Source: Martelella limonii
Lineage (GTDB): Bacteria; Pseudomonadota; Alphaproteobacteria; Rhizobiales; Rhizobiaceae
Assembly: GCF_013344475.1 (NCBI RefSeq)
Contig: NZ_JABUOU010000009.1
Span: 1-64,000 of the forward strand
Reading direction: 5' to 3'
DNA: 64,000 nt
Shown here: one piece after another, positions 26,574 through 36,073 of the stretch
Layout of the letters: every line of letters begins with the position of its first letter
Position numbering within the stretch: the first letter of the stretch is position 1
Notes under the pieces: model-generated
The model's input: the letters and a program-made list of their open reading frames with translations, nothing else
The model's database searches: none
What the model was told of the DNA's origin: nothing
Made by a program: the position numbers and the translations under genes

Positions 26574-27416
26574 TCAGCGCGACATCAGTGTCGCGGCTGT
26601 CATCGAGCCGAGCAGGGTGCGGGTGACGCCGCCGAACAGCAATTCCCAAAGCCTGGAATGGGTGTAGGCGCCCATCACCAGAAGATCGACCGAGTTGTCG
26701 GAGAGCCGGTTCTCGATGATCTCGCCGGCCTTCGCCTTGTCGGCATGGGCGGTCGTGGCCACCACATTGATGCCGTGACGCGCAAGCGTCGCCGCGATTT
26801 CGGCTCCGGAAAGACCGCTGTCCTCGTCATCGCCGTCGCGCGGATTGACGGAGAAGATCTCGACCTCGTCGGCCTTTTTCAGGAAGGGCATGGCATCGAA
26901 TGTGGCCCGGGCCGCCTCGCGCGAGCCGTTCCAGGCAACCATCACCTTGGAAAAGGGTTTGGCAGCCTTTGCCACATGCGGCACCATCAGCACCGGACGG
27001 CCGCTCTCGAACAGGAAGCTTTCGAAATTGGAGCGGATATCGCCGGGTGCATCCGAGGCAAGCTGCGGGGCGATGATCAGATCCACGGCGCGGGCGCTGT
27101 CGATCACCGAATTGCCGGCAAACCCCGAGGCCGACACGATATTGCGCCAGTCTGCGGACAGGCCTTCGCGGTCTGTGCGGGTGCGGAAGATGTGCTCCAG
27201 CTCGGCGCTGCGCCTTTCGGCAAGATCCTGCAGCGATTGCATCGAAACCGGATCAGGAAGCTCCATGGGGGCCACGATCGGCGTCGGCGTGACCGTCTCG
27301 GCATGGAGACCGATCAGATGCGCATCGAAACTGCGCACGACTTCAACGGTGAAATCGAGAAACCCGCCCTGCTGCGCTGGGGATTCCATCACCGCCAGAA
27401 TGGTTTTGTAGCTCAT
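26574..27416 (-). CDS. tandem universal stress protein
   Basis: The 280-residue protein has two UspA-like halves (about residues 1-145 and 155-280). The second half ends with GAYTHSRLWELLFGGVTRTLL, the G-X2-G-X9-GS-type nucleotide-binding loop region. The first half keeps the fold but not a clear loop. Such proteins bind ATP or act in general stress survival. It stands 157 bases before a CinA-type gene on the same strand, so they may share a promoter. The exact role is unknown. Confidence 0.88.
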   Translation of the reverse strand: MSYKTILAVMESPAQQGGFLDFTVEVVRSFDAHLIGLHAETVTPTPIVAPMELPDPVSMQSLQDLAERRSAELEHIFRTRTDREGLSADWRNIVSASGFAGNSVIDSARAVDLIIAPQLASDAPGDIRSNFESFLFESGRPVLMVPHVAKAAKPFSKVMVAWNGSREAARATFDAMPFLKKADEVEIFSVNPRDGDDEDSGLSGAEIAATLARHGINVVATTAHADKAKAGEIIENRLSDNSVDLLVMGAYTHSRLWELLFGGVTRTLLGSMTAATLMSR

Positions 27417-27503
27417 CGCATCGTCCTCCCGTTTGTCGCGTCTTACCCGAATGTAGTCGCGTCTCGCCCTGAAACGAAGGATAAAGCGAAGGCTGCGACA
27501 AAA

Positions 27504-28238
27504 TTACCGCTTCAAGGCTTCGATCATGGCGCGGATCGCGCCTCCCGCCGCATCAACTGCGGCCTGGTCGCGCCCGCGCACCACGAGCTGGGTATTGAAG
27601 CCGGTTTCGGTAAAGCGCGGATAGGAGCCGATCGACGTGCCGGGATGCGCCTTCTGGATTTCGGCAAGCTGGGTTCCGATATCGCCCTCGCCGAAGGAGC
27701 AGTCGATCACCTGCGAGATCATCCGCACACCGCCCTCGAGCGTGGGAAGCACGTTTGTGAGCATGGCCTGGAAAACCTGCGGGACGCCCGCCATCACATA
27801 GACATTGCCGATCTTGAACCCGGGTGCGGTCGAAACCGGATTGTCGATCAGGGTTGCGCCTTCCGGCATGCGCGCCATGCGCTGGCGGGAGGCGTTGAAT
27901 TCGATGCCGCGCCGCTCGTAGCTTGCGGCAAGCCTTTCCATGGCCTCTTCATTGTAGATGCAGGCAAGGCCGAACGCCGCTGAAACGGAATCGGCCGTTA
28001 TATCGTCATGGGTGCCGCCGATCCCGCCCGAGGTGAACAGGTAGGTGTAGCGCTCTCTCAGCGCATTGACCGCCGCAACGATCGCGTCCTGATCATCGGC
28101 AACGATCCGCACCTCCTTCAGCTCGATGGCGGCAAGGGTCATCTGATCGGCAAGATAGCCGATATTCTTGTCCTTGGTGCGCCCGGACAGAAGTTCATCG
28201 CCGATGGCGAGCATGGCTGCGGTGGGTTGCGTGGTCAT
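27504..28238 (-). CDS. CinA-N/MoaB-type molybdopterin-binding domain protein
   Basis: The 244-residue protein starts with [16 protein letters not shown] and has [13 protein letters not shown] at about residue 70, the MPT-binding motifs of the MoaB/Mog/CinA family. It lacks the C-terminal amidohydrolase (PncC) domain of full CinA, so it is the stand-alone form. In other bacteria the CinA N-domain acts on ADP-ribose or NMN-type damage. Such a role here is inference. It is divergent from wrbA, 186 bases away. Confidence 0.88.
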   Translation of the reverse strand: MTTQPTAAMLAIGDELLSGRTKDKNIGYLADQMTLAAIELKEVRIVADDQDAIVAAVNALRERYTYLFTSGGIGGTHDDITADSVSAAFGLACIYNEEAMERLAASYERRGIEFNASRQRMARMPEGATLIDNPVSTAPGFKIGNVYVMAGVPQVFQAMLTNVLPTLEGGVRMISQVIDCSFGEGDIGTQLAEIQKAHPGTSIGSYPRFTETGFNTQLVVRGRDQAAVDAAGGAIRAMIEALKR

Positions 28239-28326
28239 GGCGGTCCGATCCGTGATGGTTACGGTAGGGATAACTGGACCCTTGCACGCAATTGTTCAAG
28301 CCTGCATTTCGACGCTTTCGGGCGAT

Positions 28327-28338
28327 ACTGTGAACAGT
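28327..28338. promoter_or_regulatory. ACTGT-N2-ACAGT palindrome upstream of wrbA
   Basis: ACTGT (28327-28331) and ACAGT (28334-28338) form a perfect 12-base palindrome between the divergent CinA-type gene and wrbA. It could be an operator for a stress regulator. No clear promoter boxes were placed next to it. Confidence 0.3.
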
Positions 28339-28424
28339 GCGTTTCTGGCAGGCGCACTCGACAATTGCCAGAGATGTCCCATATCAGTCTGCAACGCAGA
28401 TCCAAGCGAAACCGGAGTGTTGAA

Positions 28425-29024
28425 ATGGCTAAAGTTCTCGTTCTCTATTATTCCGCCTACGGCCACATCGAAGCCATGGCAAAGGCCGTTGTCGAAGGCG
28501 CGAAGGCCGCCGGCGCTGACGTTACCCTGAAGCGCGTTCCCGAGCTCGTTCCGGACGATGTTGCCAAGAATTCTGGCTACAAGATGGATCAAGAAGCCCC
28601 GATCGCGACCGCCGACGAACTTGCCGATTACGACGCCATCATTTTCGGTTGCGGCACCCGCTACGGCACCATGGCCTCGCAGATGCGCAACTTCATCGAC
28701 CAGACCGGCGGCCTCTGGGCCCAGGGCAAGCTGGTTGGCAAGGTTGGCTCCGCCTTCACCTCGACCGCAACCCAGCATGGCGGCCAGGAATCCACCATTC
28801 TCGGCTTCATCCCCACCATGCTTCACCACGGCATGATCGTCGTCGGCCTGCCTTATGCTTTCGCCGGCCAGATGGGCGTTGAGGAAGTCAAGGGCGGTTC
28901 GCCCTACGGCGCGTCCACCATCACCGATGGCGATGGTTCGCGCATGCCGTCCGAAATCGAACTGTCGGCTGCCCGCTACCAGGGTGAGCACGTTGCCAAG
29001 ATCGCTGCAAAGACGGCGGCATAA
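28425..29024 (+). CDS. wrbA: NAD(P)H:quinone oxidoreductase WrbA
   Basis: WrbA (199 residues) is an FMN-binding flavodoxin-like tetramer that reduces quinones by two electrons and limits radical formation. It begins [16 protein letters not shown], the FMN phosphate loop, and has [14 protein letters not shown] and the [11 protein letters not shown] segment. The frame is open far upstream, but the ATG at 28425 is the family start and follows GGAG. It is a single gene, ordinary in length. Confidence 0.95.
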   Translation: MAKVLVLYYSAYGHIEAMAKAVVEGAKAAGADVTLKRVPELVPDDVAKNSGYKMDQEAPIATADELADYDAIIFGCGTRYGTMASQMRNFIDQTGGLWAQGKLVGKVGSAFTSTATQHGGQESTILGFIPTMLHHGMIVVGLPYAFAGQMGVEEVKGGSPYGASTITDGDGSRMPSEIELSAARYQGEHVAKIAAKTAA

Positions 29025-29168
29025 GGCATCAGATTTTCTGACTGAACCAGAAAGCGCGGCCCCCGGTTGCGCTTTTTGCCGTGTGCATCACCCCGAACGC
29101 AGCTATAGTCCCCTGCCTGTGGGTGCGGTGACGAAACCGCATGATCGGTATTTTGCGGGGAAGTGACC

Positions 29169-30017
29169 ATGGGGCGACACGGCGCTCTTGAATATCTTTT
29201 TTTCCTGTTCGTAAGCGTCTTCTCGCTCGGCGTGCTCCTTGCCAGTCCGTCCCTTGCCGAAGACGGATCATGCGGCCTGACGGACCGCGAGATCGTAAGT
29301 CTCGCCTATCCAGACGCCAAGCAGGCTGCGGATGGTTCGGTTGATGTCGGCGGCGCGAATGTCGCTGTGGCCGAAGTCAACTCTCCCGATAACAGGGCCT
29401 GGTGGATCCTCTGCAAGATCTGGCCGAGCAAGCCGGATCTGATCCTTGTCGCGGTGCCGCTGACGACGGAGGCTTCAGCCGACTACCAGCGCGGCGATCT
29501 CGAGCTTCTCGTGTTCGATCGCCGGACGAATGCGATTGCAAGCCGGTTGCGGCTCAAGGACGCACTGTCCTCCGATGCGATCGCATTCGAGCGCATGGCC
29601 TTCGACACCGCGCTTTATCGTCTCTCTGAGGACCACACGGCATTCGGGATCCGGAAATATTATCTGGGAAGCGCGAAGAGCAATCCGTTCGCGATGACCG
29701 CGCTGTCGCTGTTCGTGATGGATGGCGACGTGCTGAAACAGGTGCTCGAACCCCTGGCCGTTGAACAGGCGAAGGGAGAAACTCTCGGGGATTGCGAAGG
29801 CTACGCCGATGATCGCAAACGCACGATTGCCATCGGCAAGGATATCCATTCCGGCTTTTACGATCTCGTCGTCACCACGGTCACGAGCCTGACAGAGATG
29901 AAGTTCGATGAAAGCGAGACCTGCATCGATGTCTATACCGAGGTCAACAAGACGCGCCAGGCCTTGAGCTATGATGGCGCGCATTACGCCATTCCCTCCG
30001 ACATGCGGGGTTATTGA
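29169..30017 (+). CDS. secreted protein of unknown function
   Basis: The 282-residue protein has a signal peptide (hydrophobic FLFVSVFSLGVLLAS, cleavage after SLA at about residue 29). No family is recognised. The mature part is a soluble alpha/beta-type sequence with about four cysteines and no repeats. GGGGAAG ahead of the ATG at 29169 supports this start; a GTG six bases earlier is possible. It is flanked by wrbA and a cell-wall amidase, all on the plus strand, with a hairpin after it. Codon use does not stand out. Confidence 0.7.
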   Translation: MGRHGALEYLFFLFVSVFSLGVLLASPSLAEDGSCGLTDREIVSLAYPDAKQAADGSVDVGGANVAVAEVNSPDNRAWWILCKIWPSKPDLILVAVPLTTEASADYQRGDLELLVFDRRTNAIASRLRLKDALSSDAIAFERMAFDTALYRLSEDHTAFGIRKYYLGSAKSNPFAMTALSLFVMDGDVLKQVLEPLAVEQAKGETLGDCEGYADDRKRTIAIGKDIHSGFYDLVVTTVTSLTEMKFDESETCIDVYTEVNKTRQALSYDGAHYAIPSDMRGY

Positions 30018-30024
30018 GAAAGGC

Positions 30025-30041
30025 CCGCGCTGCCGGCGCGG
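30025..30041 (+). terminator. weak hairpin after the secreted protein
   Basis: CCGCGC (30025-30030) pairs with GCGCGG (30036-30041), seven bases after the stop at 30017. TCTTCCCCGTTTTTCC follows, so the T tract is imperfect. It may be a weak terminator before the amidase gene. Confidence 0.4.
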
Positions 30042-30127
30042 TCTTCCCCGTTTTTCCCCGCCCATGCCCGGCGAAAGCGCCGCCCTTACGATTCCGGTTA
30101 TCGCAACCGCATCGAAGGGCAGCCGCC

Positions 30128-30994
30128 ATGCGCATCGAAAATCACAAGATCCCCGGTCTCTGGTATGGCCAATCCTCCAACCTCGGCGCCCGACGCGAGA
30201 AACCGCCGGTCGTCATAGTGCTGCACTACACCACCGGCTGGAACGGGAAGGCGAGCCGCGACTGGCTGATGGGGACGGCGGGCGGAACCATCAACACCCG
30301 CTCCAGCGCGCATGTGGTGGTCGATCGCGACGGCACGGCCTGGCAGATCGCCGGCTTCGATCGCACGGCCTGGCATGCCGGTCCCTCGCGCTATGGCGAA
30401 TTGCAGGGCCTCAACAGCCATTCCATCGGCATCGAATTCGTCAATGCCGGCTGGATGAAGCCGAACGGTCTGGGCGATTATATCGATGCCTACGGCAAAC
30501 GCATGAACGCCCGGGCGCTGAACAAGGCCGGTGGCTATACGCTCGCCCCGCACGGCCGGGTCGGCTCGGGCGCCTTTGCCTGGCCGCTCTATCCCGAAGC
30601 GCAGATCGCGATGGGCCTTGATATCGTGCAGGCGCTGATCGCCGCCTATCCGATCGCGGCGATCGTCAGCCATGAGGAGATCGACACGCGCGGCTGGAAA
30701 ACCGATCCCGGTCCTGCCTTTCCCATGGAGCGGTTTCGGGGGCTCATGGGTGAGGCTGCCGATCGGGAGGAGGTCCATGTGGTCACCGCGGGCAGGCTCA
30801 ACCTGCGCGGCGGGCCGGGGACCGGCTACGAGAAGATCGTGCCGCCGGGCGTGCTCTTGCGCGGCACGCGGCTGAAGCTCCTGAAGCGTGAGGGCGACTG
30901 GGCCTTCGTCGCGCCCGAGCGTGGCGATGGCGAGGAGGGGTCTATCACCGGCTGGGTGCATGCGGCCTATATCGCGCCGAAGTTCACGGCCTGA
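30128..30994 (+). CDS. N-acetylmuramoyl-L-alanine amidase with SH3 domain
   Basis: The 288-residue protein has an Amidase_2 (AmpD/PGRP-type) domain at about residues 20-215 and an SH3b-like domain at about 220-285 (VTAGRLNLRGGPGTGYEKI). Zinc ligands fit H33 in VLHYTTG and the histidine in VSHEEIDTRGWKTDPGP, with the K-T-D triplet of AmpD. It should cut the amide bond between muramic acid and the stem peptide. No signal peptide is visible, so it could act on recycled muropeptides in the cytosol or be released otherwise. The ATG at 30128 is chosen because the earlier frame is unconserved. Confidence 0.85.
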   Translation: MRIENHKIPGLWYGQSSNLGARREKPPVVIVLHYTTGWNGKASRDWLMGTAGGTINTRSSAHVVVDRDGTAWQIAGFDRTAWHAGPSRYGELQGLNSHSIGIEFVNAGWMKPNGLGDYIDAYGKRMNARALNKAGGYTLAPHGRVGSGAFAWPLYPEAQIAMGLDIVQALIAAYPIAAIVSHEEIDTRGWKTDPGPAFPMERFRGLMGEAADREEVHVVTAGRLNLRGGPGTGYEKIVPPGVLLRGTRLKLLKREGDWAFVAPERGDGEEGSITGWVHAAYIAPKFTA

Positions 30995-31108
30995 GGCCTG
31001 TACACGAGGGCCTTCCCACAAGGGATTTCTTGCGTCTTTGGCCCAAGGCCTCTATATCAGCGCGCATTATAGGGCTCCACATCCAACCTTGAACTGGACT
31101 GGCGGATC

Positions 31109-32302
31109 ATGAACACACTCGGTTTTGACAAGAAGCCGGCGGACACGCGCGTTGTGGTGGCGATGTCCGGCGGCGTCGACAGCTCGGTTGTTGCCGGGCT
31201 GCTTGCGCGCGAGGGCTATGATGTCCTCGGCATCACCCTTCAGCTCTACGACCACGGCGCCGCCGTGCACCGCGCGGGCTCCTGCTGTGCTGGGCAGGAT
31301 ATCGACGACGCGCGCCGCGTCAGCGAGCGTCTCGGTATTCCCCATTACGTGCTGGATTACGAGGCGCGGTTCCGCGAAACGGTGATCAACCCGTTCGCCG
31401 AAGCCTATATCGCCGGTGAAACCCCGATCCCCTGCGTTGCCTGCAACCAGACGGTCAAGTTTGCCGATCTGTTGACGACCGCGCGCGAACTTGGCGCCGA
31501 TGCGCTGGCGACCGGCCATTACATTCGCTCAGCAGCCAATCCGTCTGAGGACAATCCCATGCGCCGGGCGCTCTACCGCCCCGTCGATGCCGAGCGCGAC
31601 CAGAGCTACTTCCTGTTTGCGACGACGCAGGAGCAGATCGATTTCCTGCGCTTTCCGCTGGGCGGCCTTTCGAAGGCCGAGACCCGCAGGCTGGCGGAAG
31701 AGATGGGGCTGATCGTTGCCGACAAGCCCGACAGCCAGGACATCTGTTTCGTGCCGCAGGGCAAATATTCCGACGTGATTGCCAAGCTGAAGCCGAATGC
31801 GGAGCTTGCGGGCGATATCGTGCATCTGGATGGCCGCGTTCTCGGCCGCCATGAAGGCATCGTCCGTTATACGATCGGCCAGCGCAAGGGCCTCGGCGTT
31901 GCCACGGGCGAGCCGCTCTATGTGGTCTATCTCGATGCCCGCTCGCGCCGCGTCGTCGTCGGCCCGCGCGAGGCGCTGGAAACGCGCCGCATCTATCTGC
32001 GCGACGTCAACTGGCTGGGCGATCGTGCGCTCGGCGAGGAAGCGGCAGGGGGCTTCGATTGCTTTGCAAAGGTTCGCTCCACCCGCCCTCCGCTGCCGGT
32101 GGTGCTCCATGCCGACGGGACCGGCGTCTATGTCGACCTGACGGAAGGCGAGGCGGGGATCGCAAGCGGCCAAGCCTGCGTGCTGTACGACGGGCCGGGC
32201 AATGAAGCGCGCGTCTATGGCGGCGGCTTCATCGATCGCTCCGAGCGTTCGCCAGACGCCGAGGCGGCGCTGAAGACGCTGATGGGCGAGCGCGCTGCCT
32301 GA
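31109..32302 (+). CDS. mnmA: tRNA-specific 2-thiouridylase MnmA
   Basis: MnmA (397 residues) transfers sulfur to U34 of glutamate, glutamine and lysine tRNAs, aided by a Tus/IscS relay. The PP-loop AMSGGVDSS lies at about residues 18-26. Catalytic cysteines fit CVACN (about residue 110-114) and DSQDICF (about residue 208-213). The C-terminal domain is complete. The gene ends at a large bidirectional hairpin. Confidence 0.95.
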   Translation: MNTLGFDKKPADTRVVVAMSGGVDSSVVAGLLAREGYDVLGITLQLYDHGAAVHRAGSCCAGQDIDDARRVSERLGIPHYVLDYEARFRETVINPFAEAYIAGETPIPCVACNQTVKFADLLTTARELGADALATGHYIRSAANPSEDNPMRRALYRPVDAERDQSYFLFATTQEQIDFLRFPLGGLSKAETRRLAEEMGLIVADKPDSQDICFVPQGKYSDVIAKLKPNAELAGDIVHLDGRVLGRHEGIVRYTIGQRKGLGVATGEPLYVVYLDARSRRVVVGPREALETRRIYLRDVNWLGDRALGEEAAGGFDCFAKVRSTRPPLPVVLHADGTGVYVDLTEGEAGIASGQACVLYDGPGNEARVYGGGFIDRSERSPDAEAALKTLMGERAA

Positions 32303-32313
32303 TCTCATCGAAA

Positions 32314-32340
32314 CGGCCGATACCCAGGCGGTATCGGCCG
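32314..32340. terminator. bidirectional hairpin between mnmA and a membrane protein gene
   Basis: An 11-base-pair perfect stem joins CGGCCGATACC (32314-32324) and GGTATCGGCCG (32330-32340) around a five-base loop. It lies between convergent genes. No T run follows on either side, so it may act with Rho or as an RNA barrier. Confidence 0.6.
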
Positions 32341-32424
32341 GCTCATGTCAAATCAGATCCAAATGTGGTCGCTGGCGGCCTGATGGCCGACGGGAGGTGC
32401 GCGCGTGTATTCCAGCGCGCGGGC

Positions 32425-32772
32425 TCAGGTCGTGATCGGCTTCTTGGCTTCCATGAACAATTTCTGGGATTCCTGATAGCCGAAGGTTGCAAGCTGGTGC
32501 ACGTAGCGGATCAGGCGATCCGCCCAGTCGAAGCCGAGATAGGATGCAAGCCAGACGATCAATGCGGCGAGGATGAGGGCGTAGACAAAGCTGCGCAGCA
32601 CCATCAGCACGATGGCAAGCAGCACGAAGGCGATCAGGCCGTAGAAGATGGAAGGGGCGAGCGCCACGCCGTCACGGTGGGCAAGATAGCCCATGTAGAG
32701 CGCGAAGATGACGCAGAGGGCGGCACTCACACGATCGCGGACCTTGCGGTGGGTATAGGATGCGGTGGACAT
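32425..32772 (-). CDS. small inner-membrane protein, unknown function
   Basis: The 115-residue protein has two or three hydrophobic segments (about residues 15-33, 38-58 and 60-78) and an amphipathic C-terminus rich in Gln/Lys. The frame is open from an ATG 24 codons upstream. The ATG at 32772 follows AAAGGAAG and gives a normal start. No domain is recognised. It is the last gene in the minus-strand direction after hemW, 91 bases away, so co-transcription is possible. Confidence 0.7.
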   Translation of the reverse strand: MSTASYTHRKVRDRVSAALCVIFALYMGYLAHRDGVALAPSIFYGLIAFVLLAIVLMVLRSFVYALILAALIVWLASYLGFDWADRLIRYVHQLATFGYQESQKLFMEAKKPITT

Positions 32773-32863
32773 TCTCGAACTTCCTTTCGACGCAGAACGC
32801 AGAAGAGAAACGCAACCGGCGGTCCGCGGTTCCTGATATCTCACTTATCCGCGCCATTGTCGA

Positions 32864-34027
32864 TCAGGAGAGCTCGGCGACGACCCTGTTGAGCACAAGC
32901 ATCCCGGAAGGGGTTGCCCTCAGCCGATGGTTGCCGATGCGCTCGACAAGCCCGAGATCGATGAGGAAGGCTTCGCGCTCTGTGTCGAGCGGCTTGCCGG
33001 CAAGCGCCGACCAGCGGGCGATGTCCACGCCCTCGACCACGCGCAAACCCATCAGCAACAATTCGTCGGCCTGTTCTTCCGGCGCGAGATCCGTCTGTTC
33101 GGCGATGCCGTTGCCGGCTGCTTCCACCATCGATAGCCAGGTTTCGGGATGCCGCTCGGCTGCGGTCGCGATCTTGCCGCCGCCCGCCGCGAGCCTGCCA
33201 TGGGCGCCCGGACCGATGCCTGCATAATCGCCGTAGCGCCAATAGGTCAGGTTGTGCCGGCTTTCGGCACCCGGCCGGGCATGGTTCGATACCTCATAGG
33301 CAGGCAGTCCGCGCTCTGCGGTCACGGCCTGGGTTATCTCGTAGAGTTCAGCCGCCACATCCTCGTCCGGAACGGTCAGCTTTCCGGCCTTGTGCAGCGC
33401 GTAAAACGGCGTGCCTTCCTCGATCGTGAGCTGGTAGAGCGACAGATGATCGGCGGCCAGATCGATGGCGCGGTTGAGCTCGGCGTCCCATTCCGCAGCG
33501 GTCTGGCCGGGACGGGCATAGATCAGATCGAAGGACATGCGCGGGAAAATTTCGCGTGCAAGCCTGATCGCGCCCAGCGCCTGTTCGACATTGTGGAGCC
33601 TGCCCAGAAAGCGCAATTGCCGGTCGTCGAGCGCCTGAACGCCCATGGAGACACGGTTGACGCCTACGGCGCGGTAGCCGCGAAACCGTGTCGCCTCAAC
33701 GCTTGAAGGATTGGCCTCCAGCGTCACCTCGATGCCGTCCGGAACATGCCATGCGCCTGCCACTGCATCGAGAATGCCGCCGAGCGTTTCGGGCGCCATC
33801 AACGAGGGCGTGCCGCCGCCGATGAAGATGCTGGTCACGCTCCGCGGACCGGAAAGGGCGCGCATATGCGCGATCTCACGCGCAAACGCTGCCTGGAATC
33901 GCTGCTGGTCGACCGGCTGGTGGCGGACATGGCTGTTGAAGTCGCAATAGGGGCATTTGGCCGCGCAGAACGGCCAGTGCAGATAGACGCCGAAGCCGGG
34001 TTCACCGTCGTCGCGTCTCGGGGCCAT
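32864..34027 (-). CDS. hemW: HemW, haem-delivery radical-SAM protein
   Basis: HemW (387 residues) is a radical-SAM relative of oxygen-independent coproporphyrinogen oxidase. The family is thought to deliver haem rather than oxidise porphyrin. The CX3CX2C cluster is C21-C25-C28 (CAAKCPYC). The N-terminal YLHWPF and the C-terminal HTH-like end fit HemW. The gene starts eight bases after rdgB, the usual rdgB-hemW pair. True HemN-type activity would need extra N-terminal residues that are absent here. Confidence 0.93.
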   Translation of the reverse strand: MAPRRDDGEPGFGVYLHWPFCAAKCPYCDFNSHVRHQPVDQQRFQAAFAREIAHMRALSGPRSVTSIFIGGGTPSLMAPETLGGILDAVAGAWHVPDGIEVTLEANPSSVEATRFRGYRAVGVNRVSMGVQALDDRQLRFLGRLHNVEQALGAIRLAREIFPRMSFDLIYARPGQTAAEWDAELNRAIDLAADHLSLYQLTIEEGTPFYALHKAGKLTVPDEDVAAELYEITQAVTAERGLPAYEVSNHARPGAESRHNLTYWRYGDYAGIGPGAHGRLAAGGGKIATAAERHPETWLSMVEAAGNGIAEQTDLAPEEQADELLLMGLRVVEGVDIARWSALAGKPLDTEREAFLIDLGLVERIGNHRLRATPSGMLVLNRVVAELS

Positions 34028-34035
34028 CGCGTCCG

Positions 34036-34680
34036 TCAGCGGTCGAGCCCCTTCTCGACAAACAGCTTGAAGGCGCGGGCGCGGTGAGACAGCGCGCCGC
34101 CATCTTCCGGGCGACCTTCATTCTTTTCCTGCGTTTCCATCTCGCCGAAGGTGCGGCCATAATCTTCCGGCATGAACACCGGGTCATAGCCGTGGCCCTT
34201 GTCGCCGCGCGGCGGCCAGACCAGCGTGCCCTCGACCTCGCCGCGGAACGTCTCGGTATGGCCATCGGGCCAGGCAAGGCAGATGACGGAGACGAAGCGG
34301 GCGGTGCGATCCTTCGGATCGGTCGCGCCCTTTTCCGCGAGCGCCTTTTCGACCTTTTCCATAGCCATCATGAAATCGCGGCTGCCATCCGGCTTTTCCG
34401 CCCAGTCGGCGGTGTAGACGCCCGGCGCGCCGTCCAGCGCATCGACAACGATGCCGGAATCGTCCGCCAGAGCGGGCAGTCCGGACTGTTTCGCCGATGC
34501 GAGCGCCTTGATGGCTGCGTTTTCCTCGAACGTCGTTCCGGTCTCTTCCGGCACGTCGAAATCCAGCTCCTTCGCCGATTTCGCCGAAAAGCCGAACGGC
34601 CCGATGAGCTCGGCAATCTCCGAAATCTTGCCGGCATTGTGGCTGGCGACGACGATGGTCTTGGTGTCAAGTTTGCGCAT
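34036..34680 (-). CDS. rdgB: dITP/XTP pyrophosphatase
   Basis: RdgB (214 residues) hydrolyses dITP, ITP and XTP to keep deaminated purines out of DNA and RNA. Conserved parts are the N-terminal [12 protein letters not shown], the metal-binding [10 protein letters not shown] and the C-terminal SHRARAFK. Length is normal. It lies in the rph-VOC-rdgB-hemW minus-strand run. Confidence 0.95.
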   Translation of the reverse strand: MRKLDTKTIVVASHNAGKISEIAELIGPFGFSAKSAKELDFDVPEETGTTFEENAAIKALASAKQSGLPALADDSGIVVDALDGAPGVYTADWAEKPDGSRDFMMAMEKVEKALAEKGATDPKDRTARFVSVICLAWPDGHTETFRGEVEGTLVWPPRGDKGHGYDPVFMPEDYGRTFGEMETQEKNEGRPEDGGALSHRARAFKLFVEKGLDR

Positions 34681-34780
34681 GTGAGGTCCTGATGGTCGCT
34701 ATCGTTCTTGTGTCAGCCGCTGAAACCCCCATTCGATCTTTCCCTCAGGGGCGTGATCGATGGGAGCAAATCGCTCGGCG

Positions 34781-35194
34781 CTAAAGCCCCCAGAGCTTGC
34801 CTTCCGCGAACTCGATGCTGTTGCCGGCAGGGTCGCGGATATAGATCGAGCGGGCCTCGCTCGGCCAGCGAAAGTCAGCCTCGATCGCGATGCCGTGTGC
34901 CGAAAGGCGCTCTGCCATGGCCGCAAGATCGTCACCGGCCAGCCGGAAGCAGGCATGTCCCGGTCCGCGGGTCCCATGGGTTGGCACAGGAAGCGCGCCG
35001 TCAGGCGCAGGCTTCCCGGTCTCGTCCGGATTGAAGATCAGCAGCACGCCATTGCCGCAGCGCAGGAAGATATGCCTGTTTCCGGAGCGGCTGATGATCT
35101 CAAGCCCGAGGACGCCGTTGTAGAAAGCCTCGGCCGCATCGAGGTCATCGACGTAGAGCGCGGTTTCGAGAACGGCGGCGATCGGGCCCGACAT
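34781..35194 (-). CDS. VOC/glyoxalase-like domain protein
   Basis: The 137-residue protein is a vicinal-oxygen-chelate fold: two beta-alpha-beta-beta-beta modules with likely metal ligands in LETALYVDDLDAAEAFY, HACFRLA and the RDPAGNSIEFAEG end. The substrate cannot be read from sequence; small members are isomerases, dioxygenases or resistance proteins. The ATG at 35194 is chosen because it follows the rph stop by four bases. An upstream start would overlap rph. Placement with rph, rdgB and hemW points to a conserved housekeeping unit. Confidence 0.85.
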   Translation of the reverse strand: MSGPIAAVLETALYVDDLDAAEAFYNGVLGLEIISRSGNRHIFLRCGNGVLLIFNPDETGKPAPDGALPVPTHGTRGPGHACFRLAGDDLAAMAERLSAHGIAIEADFRWPSEARSIYIRDPAGNSIEFAEGKLWGL

Positions 35195-35198
35195 CGGC

Positions 35199-35921
35199 TC
35201 AGGCCTCCCCGACGGTCTTCTTCTGCAGTTCCACAAGCTCGGCAATGCCGTTGCGGGCGAGATCCATCAGCGTGAGGAATTCGTCCTGGCTGAACGGCTT
35301 GCCTTCGGCCGTGCCCTGGATTTCGACGATGCCGCCAGTGCCGGTCATGACGAAGTTGGCGTCGGTCTCGGCGGACGAATCTTCCAGATAATCGAGGTCG
35401 ATGACCGGCTGAGCGGCGAAGATGCCGCAGGAGATCGCCGCAACATGATCCTTCAGGACCTTGCCGGGCTTTACCATGTTGCGGGCTTCCATCCACTTCA
35501 GGCAGTCGTGGAGCGCAATCCAGGCGCCGGTGATGGAGGCGGTGCGGGTGCCGCCATCGGCCTGGATCACATCGCAGTCGACGCTGATCTGGCGTTCGCC
35601 GAGCGCTTCGAGATCGACGACGGCGCGCAGCGAGCGGCCGATCAGGCGCTGGATCTCGAGCGTGCGGCCGCCCTGCTTGCCGGCAGAGGCCTCGCGGCGC
35701 ATGCGCTCGCCCGTGGCGCGCGGCAGCATGCCGTATTCCGCCGTCACCCAGCCCTTGCCGCCATTGCGCAGCCATGGCGGGACGCGTTCTTCGAGCGACG
35801 CCGTGCACAGCACGTGGGTATCACCGAACTTCACCAGGCAGGAGCCTTCGGCGTGCTTGGAATAGCCGCGTTCGAACGAAACGTTGCGCATCTGGTTGAG
35901 TTGTCTGCCTGATGGCCGCAT
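35199..35921 (-). CDS. rph: ribonuclease PH
   Basis: RNase PH (240 residues) is a phosphorolytic 3' exonuclease that trims tRNA precursors. The [12 protein letters not shown] start, the [20 protein letters not shown] block and the [17 protein letters not shown] segment (phosphate and metal site) are conserved. It heads the minus-strand run and is divergent from hrcA, with 152 bases between. Confidence 0.96.
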   Translation of the reverse strand: MRPSGRQLNQMRNVSFERGYSKHAEGSCLVKFGDTHVLCTASLEERVPPWLRNGGKGWVTAEYGMLPRATGERMRREASAGKQGGRTLEIQRLIGRSLRAVVDLEALGERQISVDCDVIQADGGTRTASITGAWIALHDCLKWMEARNMVKPGKVLKDHVAAISCGIFAAQPVIDLDYLEDSSAETDANFVMTGTGGIVEIQGTAEGKPFSQDEFLTLMDLARNGIAELVELQKKTVGEA

Positions 35922-36008
35922 GGCTTTTTCCTTCCGGTTGCTTTTGGCCGCGTTCTACGAGGATGCGCCCGGTTTTGCAAAGAAAAACGGTGGATGACGA
36001 TCGCTCAA

Positions 36009-36036
36009 TTGCGTGGCAGCGGCTTCGCACTATATT
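36009..36036 (+). promoter_or_regulatory. probable hrcA-grpE promoter
   Basis: TTGCGT (36009-36014) and TATATT (36031-36036) are separated by 16 bases, 38 bases before hrcA. The -10 fits rhizobial CTATAT. It looks like a housekeeping rather than a heat-shock sigma promoter. No CIRCE-type inverted repeat is seen here, as expected because CIRCE normally sits at groESL. Confidence 0.45.
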
Positions 36037-36073
36037 AAGATCATAGCGTGTTCACCTCCCGGCAAAAGAGCGT

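Noticed and set aside
26658-27983. 441-codon plus-strand frame over the Usp and CinA-type genes
   Set aside because: Antisense shadow; the minus-strand genes have clear families.
28008-28424. Upstream extension of wrbA across the divergent CinA-type gene
   Set aside because: The WrbA family starts at 28425; the extension is antisense to another gene.
35922-36073. CIRCE element at hrcA
   Set aside because: I looked for the nine-base inverted repeat with a nine-base spacer and did not see it.
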